Source of the DNA: Chlorobaculum tepidum TLS
Lineage (GTDB): Bacteria > Bacteroidota > Chlorobiia > Chlorobiales > Chlorobiaceae
Reading direction: 5' to 3'
DNA length: 64,000 bases
NCBI RefSeq assembly: GCF_000006985.1
Contig: NC_002932.3
Span: 1,507,550-1,571,549, forward strand
A program made the position numbers and the translations under genes. Positions within the stretch are counted from its first letter, which is position 1. The number at the start of each line of letters is the position of its first letter. Positions 1 through 9,526 of the stretch are shown piece after piece. Below the pieces are notes generated by a model that had not been told where the DNA came from, did not search any database, and saw nothing but the letters and a program-made list of their open reading frames with translations.

Positions 1-964
1 CGCTTTCACGAATATCGACGTCGGATGGGCCTGCATCGGACAGCAGTTTCACAATCAGAGGGGCGCATTCAAAAGCGATAATCAGCAGCGTGATGAACGT
101 CACCGCGTGGGCCGATGAACGGCTGACGTCGTCAGTTGCGTGGGTCAGCGCGCCAAGTGCCCAGTTTCGATCTGCAAAACCGGCTTTTGATGCCTTCTGA
201 TCGAGCATGGCGTCCGAAAGCATGAGATTGCTGTTTATGCCCTCAACCTCTTTTTGACGATTCACGAACTCTTCGAGCGATGCCAGTTTTCTGGCCAGAT
301 AGTCCAGCCGGGCCTGTTTGGACTGTATAACAGCCTCCTTGTTTTTCGCATAACTGCCATATCCGACAATGCCTGAAGTCGTAGAGGTCTTGTCGCCAAA
401 CACTTCGGCCTTGAGCTCTTCACGTAAACGGGCCGTATCCCTGTCGAGCTCGTCATACTCACTCTGGTGCCTTGAGATCATGGAAAGTTCAAGGGCATAG
501 TTTGTCTTGAACGACTCCTGCAACCGCGTAATCTGCGCCTGCTGATCGGCGAGGTAACGCTCCTTGAGCTTCTCGCGTATCTCCTTGTCGAATATTTTGA
601 GTTCAAGCGGGCGGGCAATCACGATGGCAATGAGAACGGCAAGCACCAACCGGGGTGAAGCCTGATAGAACTGCGTCACTCCTTTCGAGGTTTTCTTTAT
701 GCTTGAAACGATGTAACGATCAAGATTGAAAATGGCCAGTCCTCAGAATATCCCGAACAGTATCGATGCAAACCAGTCGAAAGGGGCTCCTGCGAAAACG
801 AAGTAGAGAGCATAGCCGCCGGAAAGGGCGGCAAACAGGGCAGTAAAAAAGATCGTCGCACCTATGCCGAAGTATTTGGCATGTTCGGTTGGATATTTTT
901 CTATGATCTCGACCGGGGTGCCGGCACAGATCCAGAAAAAGCGCTGCAAGCGTCCATCATTCAT
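1..964 (-). pseudogene. DUF4407-type membrane protein gene, interrupted by an in-frame TGA; 3' end beyond window
   Basis: Reading down from the ATG at 964 (good ribosome site GGAG just upstream), the first 73 codons encode an N-terminus starting MNDGRLQRFFWICAGT with two membrane helices. A TGA at 745-743 stops the frame, but the same frame stays open to the window edge and continues GLAIFNLDRYIVSSIKK, then a hydrophobic helix, a long charged coiled-coil-like stretch and a further helix. This is the DUF4407 layout as I know it, where the position before 'GLAIFNLDR' is normally Trp (TGG), so the stop fits a one-base TGG to TGA change. Function of the family is unknown. A sequencing error is the main alternative. 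The C-terminal end is not in the window. Confidence 0.75.
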
Positions 965-1118
965 GATATTATCTCCATAAATACCATTTCTGTACCTCCC
1001 GAAACACCCTGATAAAGTGCAATTTAAAACCCGTCATCCAAAACATTCAATGCACCTCGACACCTTTCCCGGCCTTTTCAAATTGGAACGAAAGGTTCTG
1101 TATTTACCCGTTTTGTTC

Positions 1119-1126
1119 TATCTTTC
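1119..1126 (+). promoter_or_regulatory. Candidate -7 element TATCTTTC upstream of ispF
   Basis: TATCTTTC lies about 50 bases before the ispF ATG and resembles the Bacteroidota-type -7 box TAnnTTTG. No clear TTTG lies at the right distance upstream (only TTCTG), so this is a weaker case than the pscC and lpxC sites. Confidence 0.35.
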
Positions 1127-1175
1127 AGCCCATATCGCTGCATAGACACCAATCCACCACCAATTTACAGAGAAC

Positions 1176-1649
1176 ATGCGTATAGGAATCGGCATAGACG
1201 TTCACCAGTTTGCAGAAGGCCGGAAACTCATCATCGGCGGAGTTGAAGTGCCCTCCCCGATCGGACTCCTCGGCCACAGCGATGCCGATGTGCTGCTGCA
1301 CGCCATCAGCGACGCCCTGCTCGGCGCGGCAGCTCTTGGGGACATCGGCAAGCACTTCCCCGACACCAGCCCCGACTACAAAGATGCAGACAGCATGGAG
1401 CTGCTGAGGCATGTCTGCAAGCTTCTTGAACAGGAAGGCTACAAGCCGGTCAACGTCGATACCATGCTGCTGCTCGAAAAACCGAAAATCGCTCCCTACA
1501 TCGACCAGATGCGCCGCAACATCGCCCGCTGCCTCGGCCTGGAGATAAACGCCGTGTCGGTCAAAGCAACCACCAACGAAAAGCTCGGCTATGTAGGCCG
1601 TCAGGAGGGTGCCTGCGCCCATGCGGTGTGCCTGATTGAAAATGCCTGA
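1176..1649 (+). CDS. ispF: 2-C-methyl-D-erythritol 2,4-cyclodiphosphate synthase
   Basis: This 157-residue protein has the family's usual length. It converts CDP-methylerythritol 2-phosphate to the cyclic diphosphate in the non-mevalonate isoprenoid pathway, which in a green sulfur bacterium feeds quinones, carotenoids and the prenyl tails of bacteriochlorophyll. Metal ligands are visible as D8 and H10 in GIDVHQF and H42 in LLHAISD; HSDAD and DIGKHFPD are also family hallmarks. The ATG at 1176 gives the expected N-terminus [10 protein letters not shown]. It stands alone between divergently and convergently placed genes. Confidence 0.97.
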   Translation: MRIGIGIDVHQFAEGRKLIIGGVEVPSPIGLLGHSDADVLLHAISDALLGAAALGDIGKHFPDTSPDYKDADSMELLRHVCKLLEQEGYKPVNVDTMLLLEKPKIAPYIDQMRRNIARCLGLEINAVSVKATTNEKLGYVGRQEGACAHAVCLIENA

Positions 1650-1740
1650 ATGAACGCATGTTTTCCGCGTCGTGAATGGCTTGATGACAAGGCTGACGAA
1701 GCACGGCAAGCGGGACGCACAACAGAGGAAAACATGCAGT

Positions 1741-3012
1741 TTACCCCACCTCCCCGCGCAGGACGCGCACCGGCAGGTAACTCGTGGCTCGGCGGGCTGG
1801 CCCCACCGAAGAGATCACGGCAATCAGAATGCCAAAACCGATCACGATGAGATGTGCGTCAGGTGTTTCAGCAACAAGAAGCCGATCACTGCTGATAACG
1901 CCCGCGCTGCTCGGAGCGAAGCGTATCCTGCTGATAAGGTCGCAAATCAGATGCCCCACCGGACTGCCAACCAGCGAACCTGTGGCGCCAATGATCAGCC
2001 CTTCGAGCATAAAAATGCGCGTAATGCTTCCCCGCTGAACGCCCATGGAGCGCAGAATGGCGATATCTTTCACCTTCTGGAGCACCACCGTTGTCATCAC
2101 CGACGACACGCCAAGTCCCGCCACCACGAACACGAAACTCACCAGTACCAGCGTGATTGTACCGTTACGATTGTAGAAATCGATCACATTCTTGTTGCTT
2201 TCGCTCCAGCTTTTGGTTTCGTAGCCGGTAAGTTTCTGAATCCTCGCCGCAAGCGCGTCTGCCTGGCCGATGTTCGCAATCCGCAGGCCGATGCCAGTCA
2301 CGGTATTCGATGCCAGCGACTCCATCCGCTGCGCCAGCGCCAGATTGACGTAGGCCTCTTTGTCGTCCTTGGTGTTAAAGCCGCTCCTGAACCGCCCCAC
2401 GACCATCACCGGATATTCATGTCCCTCCTTGTCCACCAGCATGATCGTATCGCGGTATTTCACTTTCAGCTTCTCGGCCAGCATCGAGCCAAGGATGATA
2501 CCGTTCGGCGTCCAGCCCAGCTCGGTGAGCGCCTCGGGGTCGAGCAAATTCTTTTTCAGCCCGGCGATTTCACCTTCGAGCGACGGCACCACCCCTTTGG
2601 CGAAGCAGGAAGTGAAGCGGTTTTTGTTGCGGGCAAGCAGCTTGCTGGTAACATAGGGTGAAATATCGACCACCTCCCTCATCGGACTGACGGTCGCAAT
2701 CACCTGACTGTAGTTCTTGATCACCACCTTGCGGTCGGTCGTCACGTTCTTGCGGACAAAGGCGATCCTCCCCTGCATCATTCCGACGAGGTTGTCGGGC
2801 ACCTCCGGCACCACCCTGTCTGCGCCGATGGTAATGTGCGGGGCAACATCGATGAGCTTCAGAAAAACATTCAGCGACGACCCCCGCGCCACAGCGATGG
2901 TGGTGATCATCATCGCCGAACCGACCGCCACACCAAGCACCGTCAGCGAGGTCTGGCGCTTTCTCTCCCGCAGGTGCACCCAGGCAAAGCGAAAATGGTC
3001 AAGGAAGGTCAT
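1741..3012 (-). CDS. FtsX/MacB-like ABC transporter permease
   Basis: The 423-residue product has one N-terminal membrane helix (about residues 20-42), a large extracytoplasmic domain and three C-terminal helices, which is the MacB/LolC/LolE permease plan. The FtsX-type core is visible as VSSVMTTVVLQKVKDIAILR followed by SMGVQRGSI, a coupling region that contacts the ATPase. Such permeases move lipoproteins or lipids out of the inner membrane or drive periplasmic machinery. No ATP-binding partner lies beside it here, so the partner must be encoded elsewhere and the substrate cannot be assigned. It converges on ispF. Confidence 0.85.
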   Translation of the reverse strand: MTFLDHFRFAWVHLRERKRQTSLTVLGVAVGSAMMITTIAVARGSSLNVFLKLIDVAPHITIGADRVVPEVPDNLVGMMQGRIAFVRKNVTTDRKVVIKNYSQVIATVSPMREVVDISPYVTSKLLARNKNRFTSCFAKGVVPSLEGEIAGLKKNLLDPEALTELGWTPNGIILGSMLAEKLKVKYRDTIMLVDKEGHEYPVMVVGRFRSGFNTKDDKEAYVNLALAQRMESLASNTVTGIGLRIANIGQADALAARIQKLTGYETKSWSESNKNVIDFYNRNGTITLVLVSFVFVVAGLGVSSVMTTVVLQKVKDIAILRSMGVQRGSITRIFMLEGLIIGATGSLVGSPVGHLICDLISRIRFAPSSAGVISSDRLLVAETPDAHLIVIGFGILIAVISSVGPARRATSYLPVRVLRGEVG

Positions 3013-3177
3013 ATTCTGACGGATTCAGGGGATTTCAATGCACCGTATTTCATCATGCAACAATGAAATATCAGCCAAATACTCTATCTTGATTTCATAC
3101 CGTACACCATGCAACAATGGTGTAATAAATCAAATTAAGCTGTCAAAAACTAACTTGAGGAACGAGGAGGGAGCAGC

Positions 3178-4383
3178 GTGAAAAAAATCGGAATTCTTAC
3201 CAGCGGTGGCGACTGCGGCGGCCTGAACGCCGTCATCAAGGGTGCCGCACTCATGGCCCTGAACAAGGGGCTTGAACTGTATGTGATCCCCAACGGCTAC
3301 GCCGGACTGTACAACCTCCTGAATCAGGACCGGTTGGTCAGGCTCGACGAGGCCCGTCTCGACCAGTTCCAGGCCAGCTTCGCCGGCTCGGAAGCCGGCC
3401 ACTCGCGGGTGAAAATCAAGGCGATCAGCAACCCCGACAAATACAACCGCATCAAGGTCGGCATGAAAAAGTTCGATCTCGACGCGCTCATCATCAGCGG
3501 CGGCGACGACTCCGGCAGCGTCATGATCGACCTGAACCACAACGGCATCCAGTGCATCCACTGTCCAAAGACGATGGATCTTGACTTGCAGACCTACTCG
3601 GTCGGCGGTGACTCGACCATCAACCGCATCGCCCAGTTCGTCGAGGATCTGAAGACGACAGGACGTACCCACAACCGCGTGCTGGTCACGGAGGTGTTCG
3701 GACGCTACGCGGGCCACACGGCCTTCCGCAGCGGCGTGGCTGCCGAAGCCGACTGCATCCTGATTCCGGAAATCCCGGTTGACTGGGATGTCGTGTACGA
3801 GCACATCGTCGAACGCTTCACCCGCCGCATCCGGCAGAGCGACGTGCACAGCGGCACCTATACCATCGTGGTCGCCGAGGGCATGAAGAACGCCGACGGC
3901 ACGGACATCGTCGATGAGTCGGCAGGCATCGATGCATTTGGCCACAAAAAGCTCGCGGGCGCGGGCAAGTATGTTTGCCAGGAGATCAAGAAGCGCTTCA
4001 AGACCGACCCGCGAATGCCGCAGTTCATGAAGGATACCGGCATGTTCGTCGAGGGCATCTACGAAATTCCGGAGGTGCGCGAAGTCCATCCGGGCCACTT
4101 GGTGCGCGCCGGGCACTCCTCGGCCTACGACATCAACTTCGGCTTCGAGGCTGGCGCAGCAGCGGTATTGCTCCTGCTTGAAGGCAAAACCGGTGTGACG
4201 ATCTCCAAGGTCAAGGGGCGCAAAATCGAGTACATCGAAGCCTCAAAGGCGATCGAACAGCGCTATGTCGATCTCGACCAGGTTGCCATGTACGAATCGA
4301 TCGGCACCTGTTTCGGCAGAACTCCGGCAGCCTACGAGCCGATCCTGCGAGAAGTTGACGGCGTGTACGAAAGGATTTATTGA
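3178..4383 (+). CDS. Phosphofructokinase family protein, probably diphosphate-type or divergent
   Basis: The 401-residue protein belongs to the phosphofructokinase family of glycolysis and gluconeogenesis. SGGD at 9-12, GYAGL near 41 and EVFGRYAGH are family motifs. GGDD at 108-111 and PKTMDLD at 130-136 carry the Asp and Lys that in the family mark diphosphate use rather than ATP (ATP enzymes have GGDG and PGTIDND). Both catalytic Asp residues of the TIDND loop are kept. Several spots are unusual: CGGLNA for CPGLNA, VGGDST for the common GFDTA, and VRAGHSS for QRGG. ATP use, a reversible diphosphate enzyme or a related sugar kinase are all possible. The start has a purine-rich GAGGAGGGAG ribosome site. 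Confidence 0.85.
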   Translation: MKKIGILTSGGDCGGLNAVIKGAALMALNKGLELYVIPNGYAGLYNLLNQDRLVRLDEARLDQFQASFAGSEAGHSRVKIKAISNPDKYNRIKVGMKKFDLDALIISGGDDSGSVMIDLNHNGIQCIHCPKTMDLDLQTYSVGGDSTINRIAQFVEDLKTTGRTHNRVLVTEVFGRYAGHTAFRSGVAAEADCILIPEIPVDWDVVYEHIVERFTRRIRQSDVHSGTYTIVVAEGMKNADGTDIVDESAGIDAFGHKKLAGAGKYVCQEIKKRFKTDPRMPQFMKDTGMFVEGIYEIPEVREVHPGHLVRAGHSSAYDINFGFEAGAAAVLLLLEGKTGVTISKVKGRKIEYIEASKAIEQRYVDLDQVAMYESIGTCFGRTPAAYEPILREVDGVYERIY

Positions 4384-4391
4384 GTGCAAAC

Positions 4392-4433
4392 GGCCTGAGT
4401 GGGCGCTGCGGACGAACCGCGTTCACTCAGGCC
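4392..4433 (+). terminator. Nested hairpin after the phosphofructokinase gene
   Basis: A perfect 10 bp outer stem, GGCCTGAGTG with CACTCAGGCC, encloses a second GCGG/CCGC stem, eight bases after the stop codon. There is no T-tract, so it may be a processing or stability structure rather than a simple intrinsic terminator. Confidence 0.5.
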
Positions 4434-4558
4434 ATCAAGCCCGTTCCACTCTATCGTCCGCGCTCAAATGAGCTCCTCGCCGCTTTCAAAAAAGCCAAAA
4501 CAGACTATCTTAGAAGAAAAATTCTTTACCGTTTTTTTCACTCAATTTCATCAGTTTT

Positions 4559-5470
4559 ATGGATAACTCGCTTAAAATATGGATGAACGGCGAACTGGTC
4601 GGCTGGAGTGACGCCAAAATCCACGTCATGTCCCACGTCGTCCACTATGGTTCGTCAACCTTCGAGGGCATCCGCTGTTACGATACCGTCAAAGGCTCGG
4701 CGCTGCTCTTCCTCGACGAACATGTCCGCCGCCTCTGGGAATCTTCGAAAATCTACCGCATAGAGATTCCCTATTCGGAAACCGAGATCAAGGACGCCAT
4801 TATCTCGACCATCAAGGCCAACAACCACAAGGCCTGCTACGTCCGTCCGCTGGTTTTCCGTGGTCAGGGCGCGCTTGGCGTCAATCCGCACCGCGCCTCC
4901 ATCGAGGTCGCCATCGCGACCTGGGAGTGGGGCACCTACCTCGGCGAGGATGTGCTTGAAAATGGCGTGGATGTCAAGGTCTCCTCATGGCACCGCCTCG
5001 CCCCGAACACCCTGCCCTCATGGGCCAAAGCAGGCGGCAACTACATGAACTCGCAGCTCATCAAAATGGAGGCGCTGTCGGACGGTTACGCCGAAGGACT
5101 GGCGCTCGACCACAACGGCTACGTTGCCGAGGGCAGCGGCGAAAACATCTTTGTCGTCAGGAACAACATCATTTACACCCCGCTGGCCGCGCAGTCGATC
5201 CTGCCGGGCTTTACCCGTCACGCTGTGATGCACATCGCCAGGGAGCTTGGCTACGAGGTTCGCGAAACGCCCATTCCGCGCGAGGCGCTTTACATCGCCG
5301 ACGAAATCTTCCTGACCGGCACGGCTGCCGAGATCACCCCAGTCAGAAGCGTTGACAGAATCCCGATTGGCAACGAACACCGCGGCCCGGTCACCGAAGC
5401 CTTGCAGCACGAGTACCTCAAAATCGTCCATTCCGGAGAAGACCCATACAACTGGCTGACCTTTATTTGA
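4559..5470 (+). CDS. ilvE: Branched-chain amino acid aminotransferase
   Basis: The 303-residue protein is a fold-type IV pyridoxal-phosphate enzyme that makes valine, leucine and isoleucine from their keto acids with glutamate as amino donor. The PLP lysine is K157 in AKAGGNYMNS. GSSTFEGIRCY near residue 31 and EGSGENIF are class hallmarks. Length and N-terminus match bacterial IlvE. The stop is ten bases before the next gene, so it probably shares a transcript with holB. Confidence 0.94.
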   Translation: MDNSLKIWMNGELVGWSDAKIHVMSHVVHYGSSTFEGIRCYDTVKGSALLFLDEHVRRLWESSKIYRIEIPYSETEIKDAIISTIKANNHKACYVRPLVFRGQGALGVNPHRASIEVAIATWEWGTYLGEDVLENGVDVKVSSWHRLAPNTLPSWAKAGGNYMNSQLIKMEALSDGYAEGLALDHNGYVAEGSGENIFVVRNNIIYTPLAAQSILPGFTRHAVMHIARELGYEVRETPIPREALYIADEIFLTGTAAEITPVRSVDRIPIGNEHRGPVTEALQHEYLKIVHSGEDPYNWLTFI

Positions 5471-5480
5471 GCGGAGGGGC

Positions 5481-6653
5481 ATGAGCTGGAATTCGATTGT
5501 CGGTCACGAACCACAACTCCGGGTGCTGAAAACAGCGCTCGGAGCCAACCGTTTGGCTCATGCCTATCTCTTTACCGGTCCCGAGGGCTCAGGCAAGGAG
5601 AGCGTGGCGTTTGAACTCGCCAAAATTCTCAACTGCCGGAGCTCCGGCAACCTTTCGGGCGAAGGCTCGTGCGGCGAATGCGAAAGCTGCCGCCAGACCG
5701 ACCTGCTCATGCACCCCAACATCGAGTACCTCTTCCCCGTCGAAGCAGCCCTGCTCGAAACCATCGATCCGTCGAAAAAAGAGAACAAGAAGCTCACCGA
5801 AGCTCGGGAGCGCTACGAGGCGCTGCTCGACGAAAAGCGAAAAAATCCATTCTTCACGCCCGCTATGGAGCGTTCGATGGGCATCCTGACCGAGCAGGTG
5901 GTGATGTTGCAACAGAAGGCCTCGCTCGCCCCGCGCGACGGCGGCAAAAAGGTGTTCATCATCTCACAGGCCGAGCGACTCCACCCGACCGCGGCCAACA
6001 AGCTCCTCAAGCTGCTCGAAGAGCCACCGGCGCACGTCGTGTTCATTCTCGTCTCGTCGCGGCCCGAATCGGTGCTGCCAACGATCCGCTCGCGCTGTCA
6101 GCTCCTGAACTTCGCCCGCCCGCGCCCGGCGGAGATCGAGGCGTGGATCGCCCGACGCGCTCCGCAGCTGGACAAAACCGAACGCCACTTCATCGTGAGC
6201 CTCTCACGCGGCAACCTTTGCAGCGCGCTTGAACTGATCGAAGCCGAAACCGGCGAAGGAGCTGCCCCGGCGGTGGTCGGCATCCGCAACAAAGCCATCG
6301 ACTACCTCCGCAACATCCTCGTGCCTGCGAAGTTCCACGAAGCCATCGGCACGTGCGAAGAGCTGGCCAAAAGCTCCACGCGCACAGAACAGCTCATCTT
6401 CCTCGACGCCTTGCTGCTCTTCTTCCAGGACGTCACCCGCCGAAGCATCGACCACGCCTTTCCGGAGCTCAACAACCCCGACATCGCGGCAAACACCGAC
6501 CGCTTCGTCAAAGCCTTCCCAAACCGCGACCTCTACCGTGCCTCAACGGCCATCGAAGAAGCCATGCGCTCCATCAACCGCAACGCCAGCGTGCTCTTGG
6601 TGATGGCCGGTTTAACGGCGGAGTTAAGAGGAATTTTGCAGGGGAAAAGGTAA
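5481..6653 (+). CDS. holB: DNA polymerase III delta-prime / clamp-loader subunit
   Basis: The 390-residue AAA+ protein resembles the clamp loader subunits of DNA polymerase III. The Walker A motif GPEGSGKE is at 33-40, followed by a four-Cys zinc module (C-x-n-C-GECESC) and then LLKLLEEPPAHVVF, the Walker B/sensor region seen in DnaX and HolB. An acidic-basic insert around residues 95-125 lengthens the ATPase domain. The C-terminal third is helical as in other delta-prime subunits. It directly follows ilvE. An intact P-loop is more typical of DnaX/gamma, but the length and the lack of the tau extension favour delta-prime. Confidence 0.85.
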   Translation: MSWNSIVGHEPQLRVLKTALGANRLAHAYLFTGPEGSGKESVAFELAKILNCRSSGNLSGEGSCGECESCRQTDLLMHPNIEYLFPVEAALLETIDPSKKENKKLTEARERYEALLDEKRKNPFFTPAMERSMGILTEQVVMLQQKASLAPRDGGKKVFIISQAERLHPTAANKLLKLLEEPPAHVVFILVSSRPESVLPTIRSRCQLLNFARPRPAEIEAWIARRAPQLDKTERHFIVSLSRGNLCSALELIEAETGEGAAPAVVGIRNKAIDYLRNILVPAKFHEAIGTCEELAKSSTRTEQLIFLDALLLFFQDVTRRSIDHAFPELNNPDIAANTDRFVKAFPNRDLYRASTAIEEAMRSINRNASVLLVMAGLTAELRGILQGKR

Positions 6654-6786
6654 GAGAATAGGACTGAAAGGACGGAAGGAACAGCAAGGCATAATAGAGC
6701 TGACACTCAGAAACATCATCTTTACTTCTTCCTATCAAACCCATACGTCCCATTTCTCTGACGGGCAGCCGATCGGCCTGGCAAGG

Positions 6787-7125
6787 CTACTTGCTGCTAC
6801 CCGTCATCGCATCCAGCCAGGCAAGATATTCAGGCGATCCGCCGGTAATTGGCAGTTGAATGATCTCCGGGACGTCGTAAGGGTGGTATTCCTGAATGTA
6901 GCTTTCGAGGGCGTCGTATCGTTTCTTTGTCGTTTTGATGAAAAGCGAGACTTCGTCGTCGTTTTGCATCTCGCCATCCCAGAAAAAGAAGCTACGAATG
7001 TCGGACAAATGAACGCAGGCCGCAAGGCAGTTTTCGAGAATACCTTGCGCCAGCTTTTCAGCCTCCTCACGGCTTGGGGCCGTCGTAATGACCATGCAAT
7101 AGCCGCCGGATTTTGATTCGCTCAT
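6787..7125 (-). CDS. cutA: CutA-family divalent cation tolerance protein
   Basis: This 112-residue protein has the CutA signature: an early AEKLAQGILENCLAACVHL segment, then SFFFWDGEMQNDDEVSLFIKT and a late YDVPEIIQLPI. CutA forms stable trimers with a ferredoxin-like fold and is linked to copper and divalent metal tolerance, although its exact role is unclear. It lies 14 bases downstream of the M24 peptidase gene on the same strand. Its stop is TAG, which shows TAG is a normal stop in this genome. Confidence 0.92.
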   Translation of the reverse strand: MSESKSGGYCMVITTAPSREEAEKLAQGILENCLAACVHLSDIRSFFFWDGEMQNDDEVSLFIKTTKKRYDALESYIQEYHPYDVPEIIQLPITGGSPEYLAWLDAMTGSSK

Positions 7126-7139
7126 AATTCACCACGCAA

Positions 7140-8234
7140 TTAAAGTTCGATAAGCTCCTTGGTAAACCGCTGCAACGGTTCCGCGCCGTTGGGGCCGAGG
7201 GCTACCATGTCTTCGATGCGCACGCCGAAGCGGCCCGGAAGGTAGATGCCCGGTTCGATGGTGAAAAGCGTGCCTTCGCGGAGTGTGCCGGTAGAGGCTG
7301 TGCCGACACGCGGGGCTTCGTGCACTTCGACGCCAACACCGTGGCCAAGGCCATGACCGAACGCTTCGCCGTAGCCTGCAGCGGCGATGAAGTTACGCAC
7401 CTCAGCATCGAGGTCGCGGGCGGCCATTCCGGCTTTCGCTGCGTCGATACCAAGCTGCTGCGCCTCCTGCACAATGCGATAGACCGTCCGCTGCTCCTCG
7501 GAAACCTTGCCGAAGGCGACTGTGCGAGTCTGGTCTGAGGCGTAGCCATCGACAATGCAGCCCATGTCGATAACGATCAGGGCCCCCGGCTCGAAGGCAA
7601 CTGCGGTCGGCTTGGCGTGCGGCATCGCACCACGGATGCCTCCAGCCACAATGGGGTCGAACGAGTCCTTCTCCGCACCGAGCTTGCGGTGGCGATAGGT
7701 AATTTCAGCAGCGATGTCGATTTCGGTGACGCCGGGGCCGATCATGCCGATCACCGCTTCGAGCACGGTTTCGCTGAGGGCGACAGCGCGACGCATCCGG
7801 TCGAGCTCCTCGATGTCTTTGATCTCGCGAAACTCGTCGAAAAATGACGAAACGGGCGTAAACTCACGGTTACCCATCTTCTCCGAAAGCTGCTGCTGCT
7901 CGTGCCAGGTAACGTGGTCGGCCTGCAACGCCATGCGATCTCCGAGCCGGAACAAACCTGACGCCAGCTCGACCGGAAGCGGGTCTTTGAGAATCACCGT
8001 AGCAATGCCACTCGTCTCCTGACGAACCTGCTCCTGATACCGGAAATCGGTAAAAAGCACGGAGGTTGAATCTCCGGCGAAGAGCAGTTTGGCGTTGGAA
8101 CCACTGAAACCGGTCAGCCAGCGAATGGTCGCCAGATCGGTCACCAGAAGAGAGTCCAGGCCGGCAGCGGCCATTTTTCTGAAAATTTTAGCGCGCAGGC
8201 TACTGCGATAGGTATGAAGAAGGTCTTGCGACAT
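7140..8234 (-). CDS. pepP: M24-family Xaa-Pro aminopeptidase
   Basis: The protein is a metallopeptidase that removes the N-terminal residue before proline. An N-terminal creatinase-like domain is followed by the pita-bread domain with the five metal ligands visible: Asp in VIDMGC and ASDQTRT, His in FGHGLGHG, Glu in TIEPGIY and RIEDM. I chose the ATG at 8234 (364 residues, MSQDLLHTYRSS) because it fits family length; an ATG at 8285 would add 17 residues. Neither has a strong ribosome site. It probably forms a transcript with cutA and diverges from trpD. Confidence 0.88.
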   Translation of the reverse strand: MSQDLLHTYRSSLRAKIFRKMAAAGLDSLLVTDLATIRWLTGFSGSNAKLLFAGDSTSVLFTDFRYQEQVRQETSGIATVILKDPLPVELASGLFRLGDRMALQADHVTWHEQQQLSEKMGNREFTPVSSFFDEFREIKDIEELDRMRRAVALSETVLEAVIGMIGPGVTEIDIAAEITYRHRKLGAEKDSFDPIVAGGIRGAMPHAKPTAVAFEPGALIVIDMGCIVDGYASDQTRTVAFGKVSEEQRTVYRIVQEAQQLGIDAAKAGMAARDLDAEVRNFIAAAGYGEAFGHGLGHGVGVEVHEAPRVGTASTGTLREGTLFTIEPGIYLPGRFGVRIEDMVALGPNGAEPLQRFTKELIEL

Positions 8235-8309
8235 GAATCGGAAAACAGAATGAAAAAATCGCGTCAGCCGCCACGAAACGCTCATCTGCTTTGTGCAAAA
8301 GGGCTTTTG

Positions 8310-8338
8310 TTGCTAAAGGGGCCGACAGTTAGTATAAT
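8310..8338 (+). promoter_or_regulatory. Sigma-70-like promoter for trpD
   Basis: TTGCTA (8310-8315) and TATAAT (8333-8338) are separated by 17 bases and lie about 45 bases before the trpD start. The -10 box is perfect, the -35 box weaker. Confidence 0.55.
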
Positions 8339-8384
8339 GTAAGCGAATAATTTCTTCATTTCGACCCCGCTTTGCATCACTACT

Positions 8385-9440
8385 ATGCGTCAACAGGAGA
8401 TTCTTCAGAAGCTGCTGGAGGGCCACGACCTTTCCCGGCAGGAGATGGAAACGTGCATGAACTCAATCATGGAAAACCGGTTCACCGATGCCGGCACCGG
8501 AGCCATACTGGCGCTGTTGCAGAAAAAGGGAGCCACTCCCGCCGAGGTAATCGGGGCCTGTGCAAGCATCGTATCGAAATCCACACCGGTCACGCTCGAC
8601 CAGCAGGCTGTCGATACCTGCGGCACGGGCGGCGATCACACGGGCACCTTCAATATTTCGACCGCCGCAGCCTTTATCGCCTGCGGCGCGGGTATTCCTA
8701 TTGCCAAACACGGCAACCGCTCGATCACCAGCAAGTGCGGCAGTGCCGATGTGCTCGAAGCACTCGGCTACCAGGTCGATCTGCCGCCCTGCGCCACCGA
8801 GGAGCTGTTCCGCGAAACCGGCTTCGCCTTCCTCTTCGCCCCGCTTTACCATCCTTCAATGAAGGCCGTGGCGGCCATCCGCAAGGAGCTTGGCATCAAG
8901 ACAATCTTCAACATGCTCGGCCCGATCATCAATCCGGCAGGGGTGCGGCGGCAACTCATTGGGGTGTTCGACCCTTCGGTGATGGATATTTACGCCGAGG
9001 TGCTCCTGCTCAACGGTTGCGAACACGCCATGCTCGTCCACGGCAGCACGGGCAACAGCATGGGCCTCGACGAACCGAGCGTCTGCGGGCCAACCTCGAT
9101 GATCGAGCTGCATCAGGGACAGATTATCCGCCACACCGTCGAGCCGGAAGATTTCGGCCTCGGCAGGTGGGATATCGGCGAGCTCGCCGGAGGCGACAGC
9201 CACGTCAACGCGCAGATCATCCGCGAGATCCTCGACGGTTCGGCACCGCAGGCCAAAATCGACGCCGCACTGTTCGCCTCGGCCATCACCTGCTACGTTT
9301 CGGGCAAAGCCTCCTGCATCGACGAGGGCATGAGCCTGTCCAAAGGAAGCCTCGAAACCTGTGAAGCGCTGGACAAGATGAACCTGATTATTAAAACGAA
9401 CCAGCGGCTTGCGCAGAAATGCGCTTCGGCAACAAACTAA
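8385..9440 (+). CDS. trpD: Anthranilate phosphoribosyltransferase
   Basis: The 351-residue enzyme transfers phosphoribose from PRPP to anthranilate in tryptophan synthesis. [17 protein letters not shown] contains the PRPP-binding GTGGD loop, and [21 protein letters not shown] and the later [10 protein letters not shown] are family signatures. Length is normal and the ATG follows an AT-rich leader with a consensus -10 box. No other trp genes are adjacent, so tryptophan genes are dispersed. The next gene, bchG, lies 86 bases downstream on the same strand. Confidence 0.96.
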   Translation: MRQQEILQKLLEGHDLSRQEMETCMNSIMENRFTDAGTGAILALLQKKGATPAEVIGACASIVSKSTPVTLDQQAVDTCGTGGDHTGTFNISTAAAFIACGAGIPIAKHGNRSITSKCGSADVLEALGYQVDLPPCATEELFRETGFAFLFAPLYHPSMKAVAAIRKELGIKTIFNMLGPIINPAGVRRQLIGVFDPSVMDIYAEVLLLNGCEHAMLVHGSTGNSMGLDEPSVCGPTSMIELHQGQIIRHTVEPEDFGLGRWDIGELAGGDSHVNAQIIREILDGSAPQAKIDAALFASAITCYVSGKASCIDEGMSLSKGSLETCEALDKMNLIIKTNQRLAQKCASATN

Positions 9441-9526
9441 CGGGTTTCTGAATACCCTTACAATTTGCTGGAAAACATGTATTATATTTGCTGTCTGTTT
9501 CCAGCCGAAGTAAGAATCTGTACATC

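Noticed and set aside
743..745. TGA in the DUF4407 gene as a selenocysteine codon
   Set aside because: The aligned residue is expected to be Trp, not Cys, and no selenocysteine hairpin is apparent downstream; TGA is used as an ordinary stop elsewhere (ispF, recN).
1125..1709. 194-residue minus-strand frame over ispF
   Set aside because: Shadow of ispF, whose active-site residues are all present on the plus strand.
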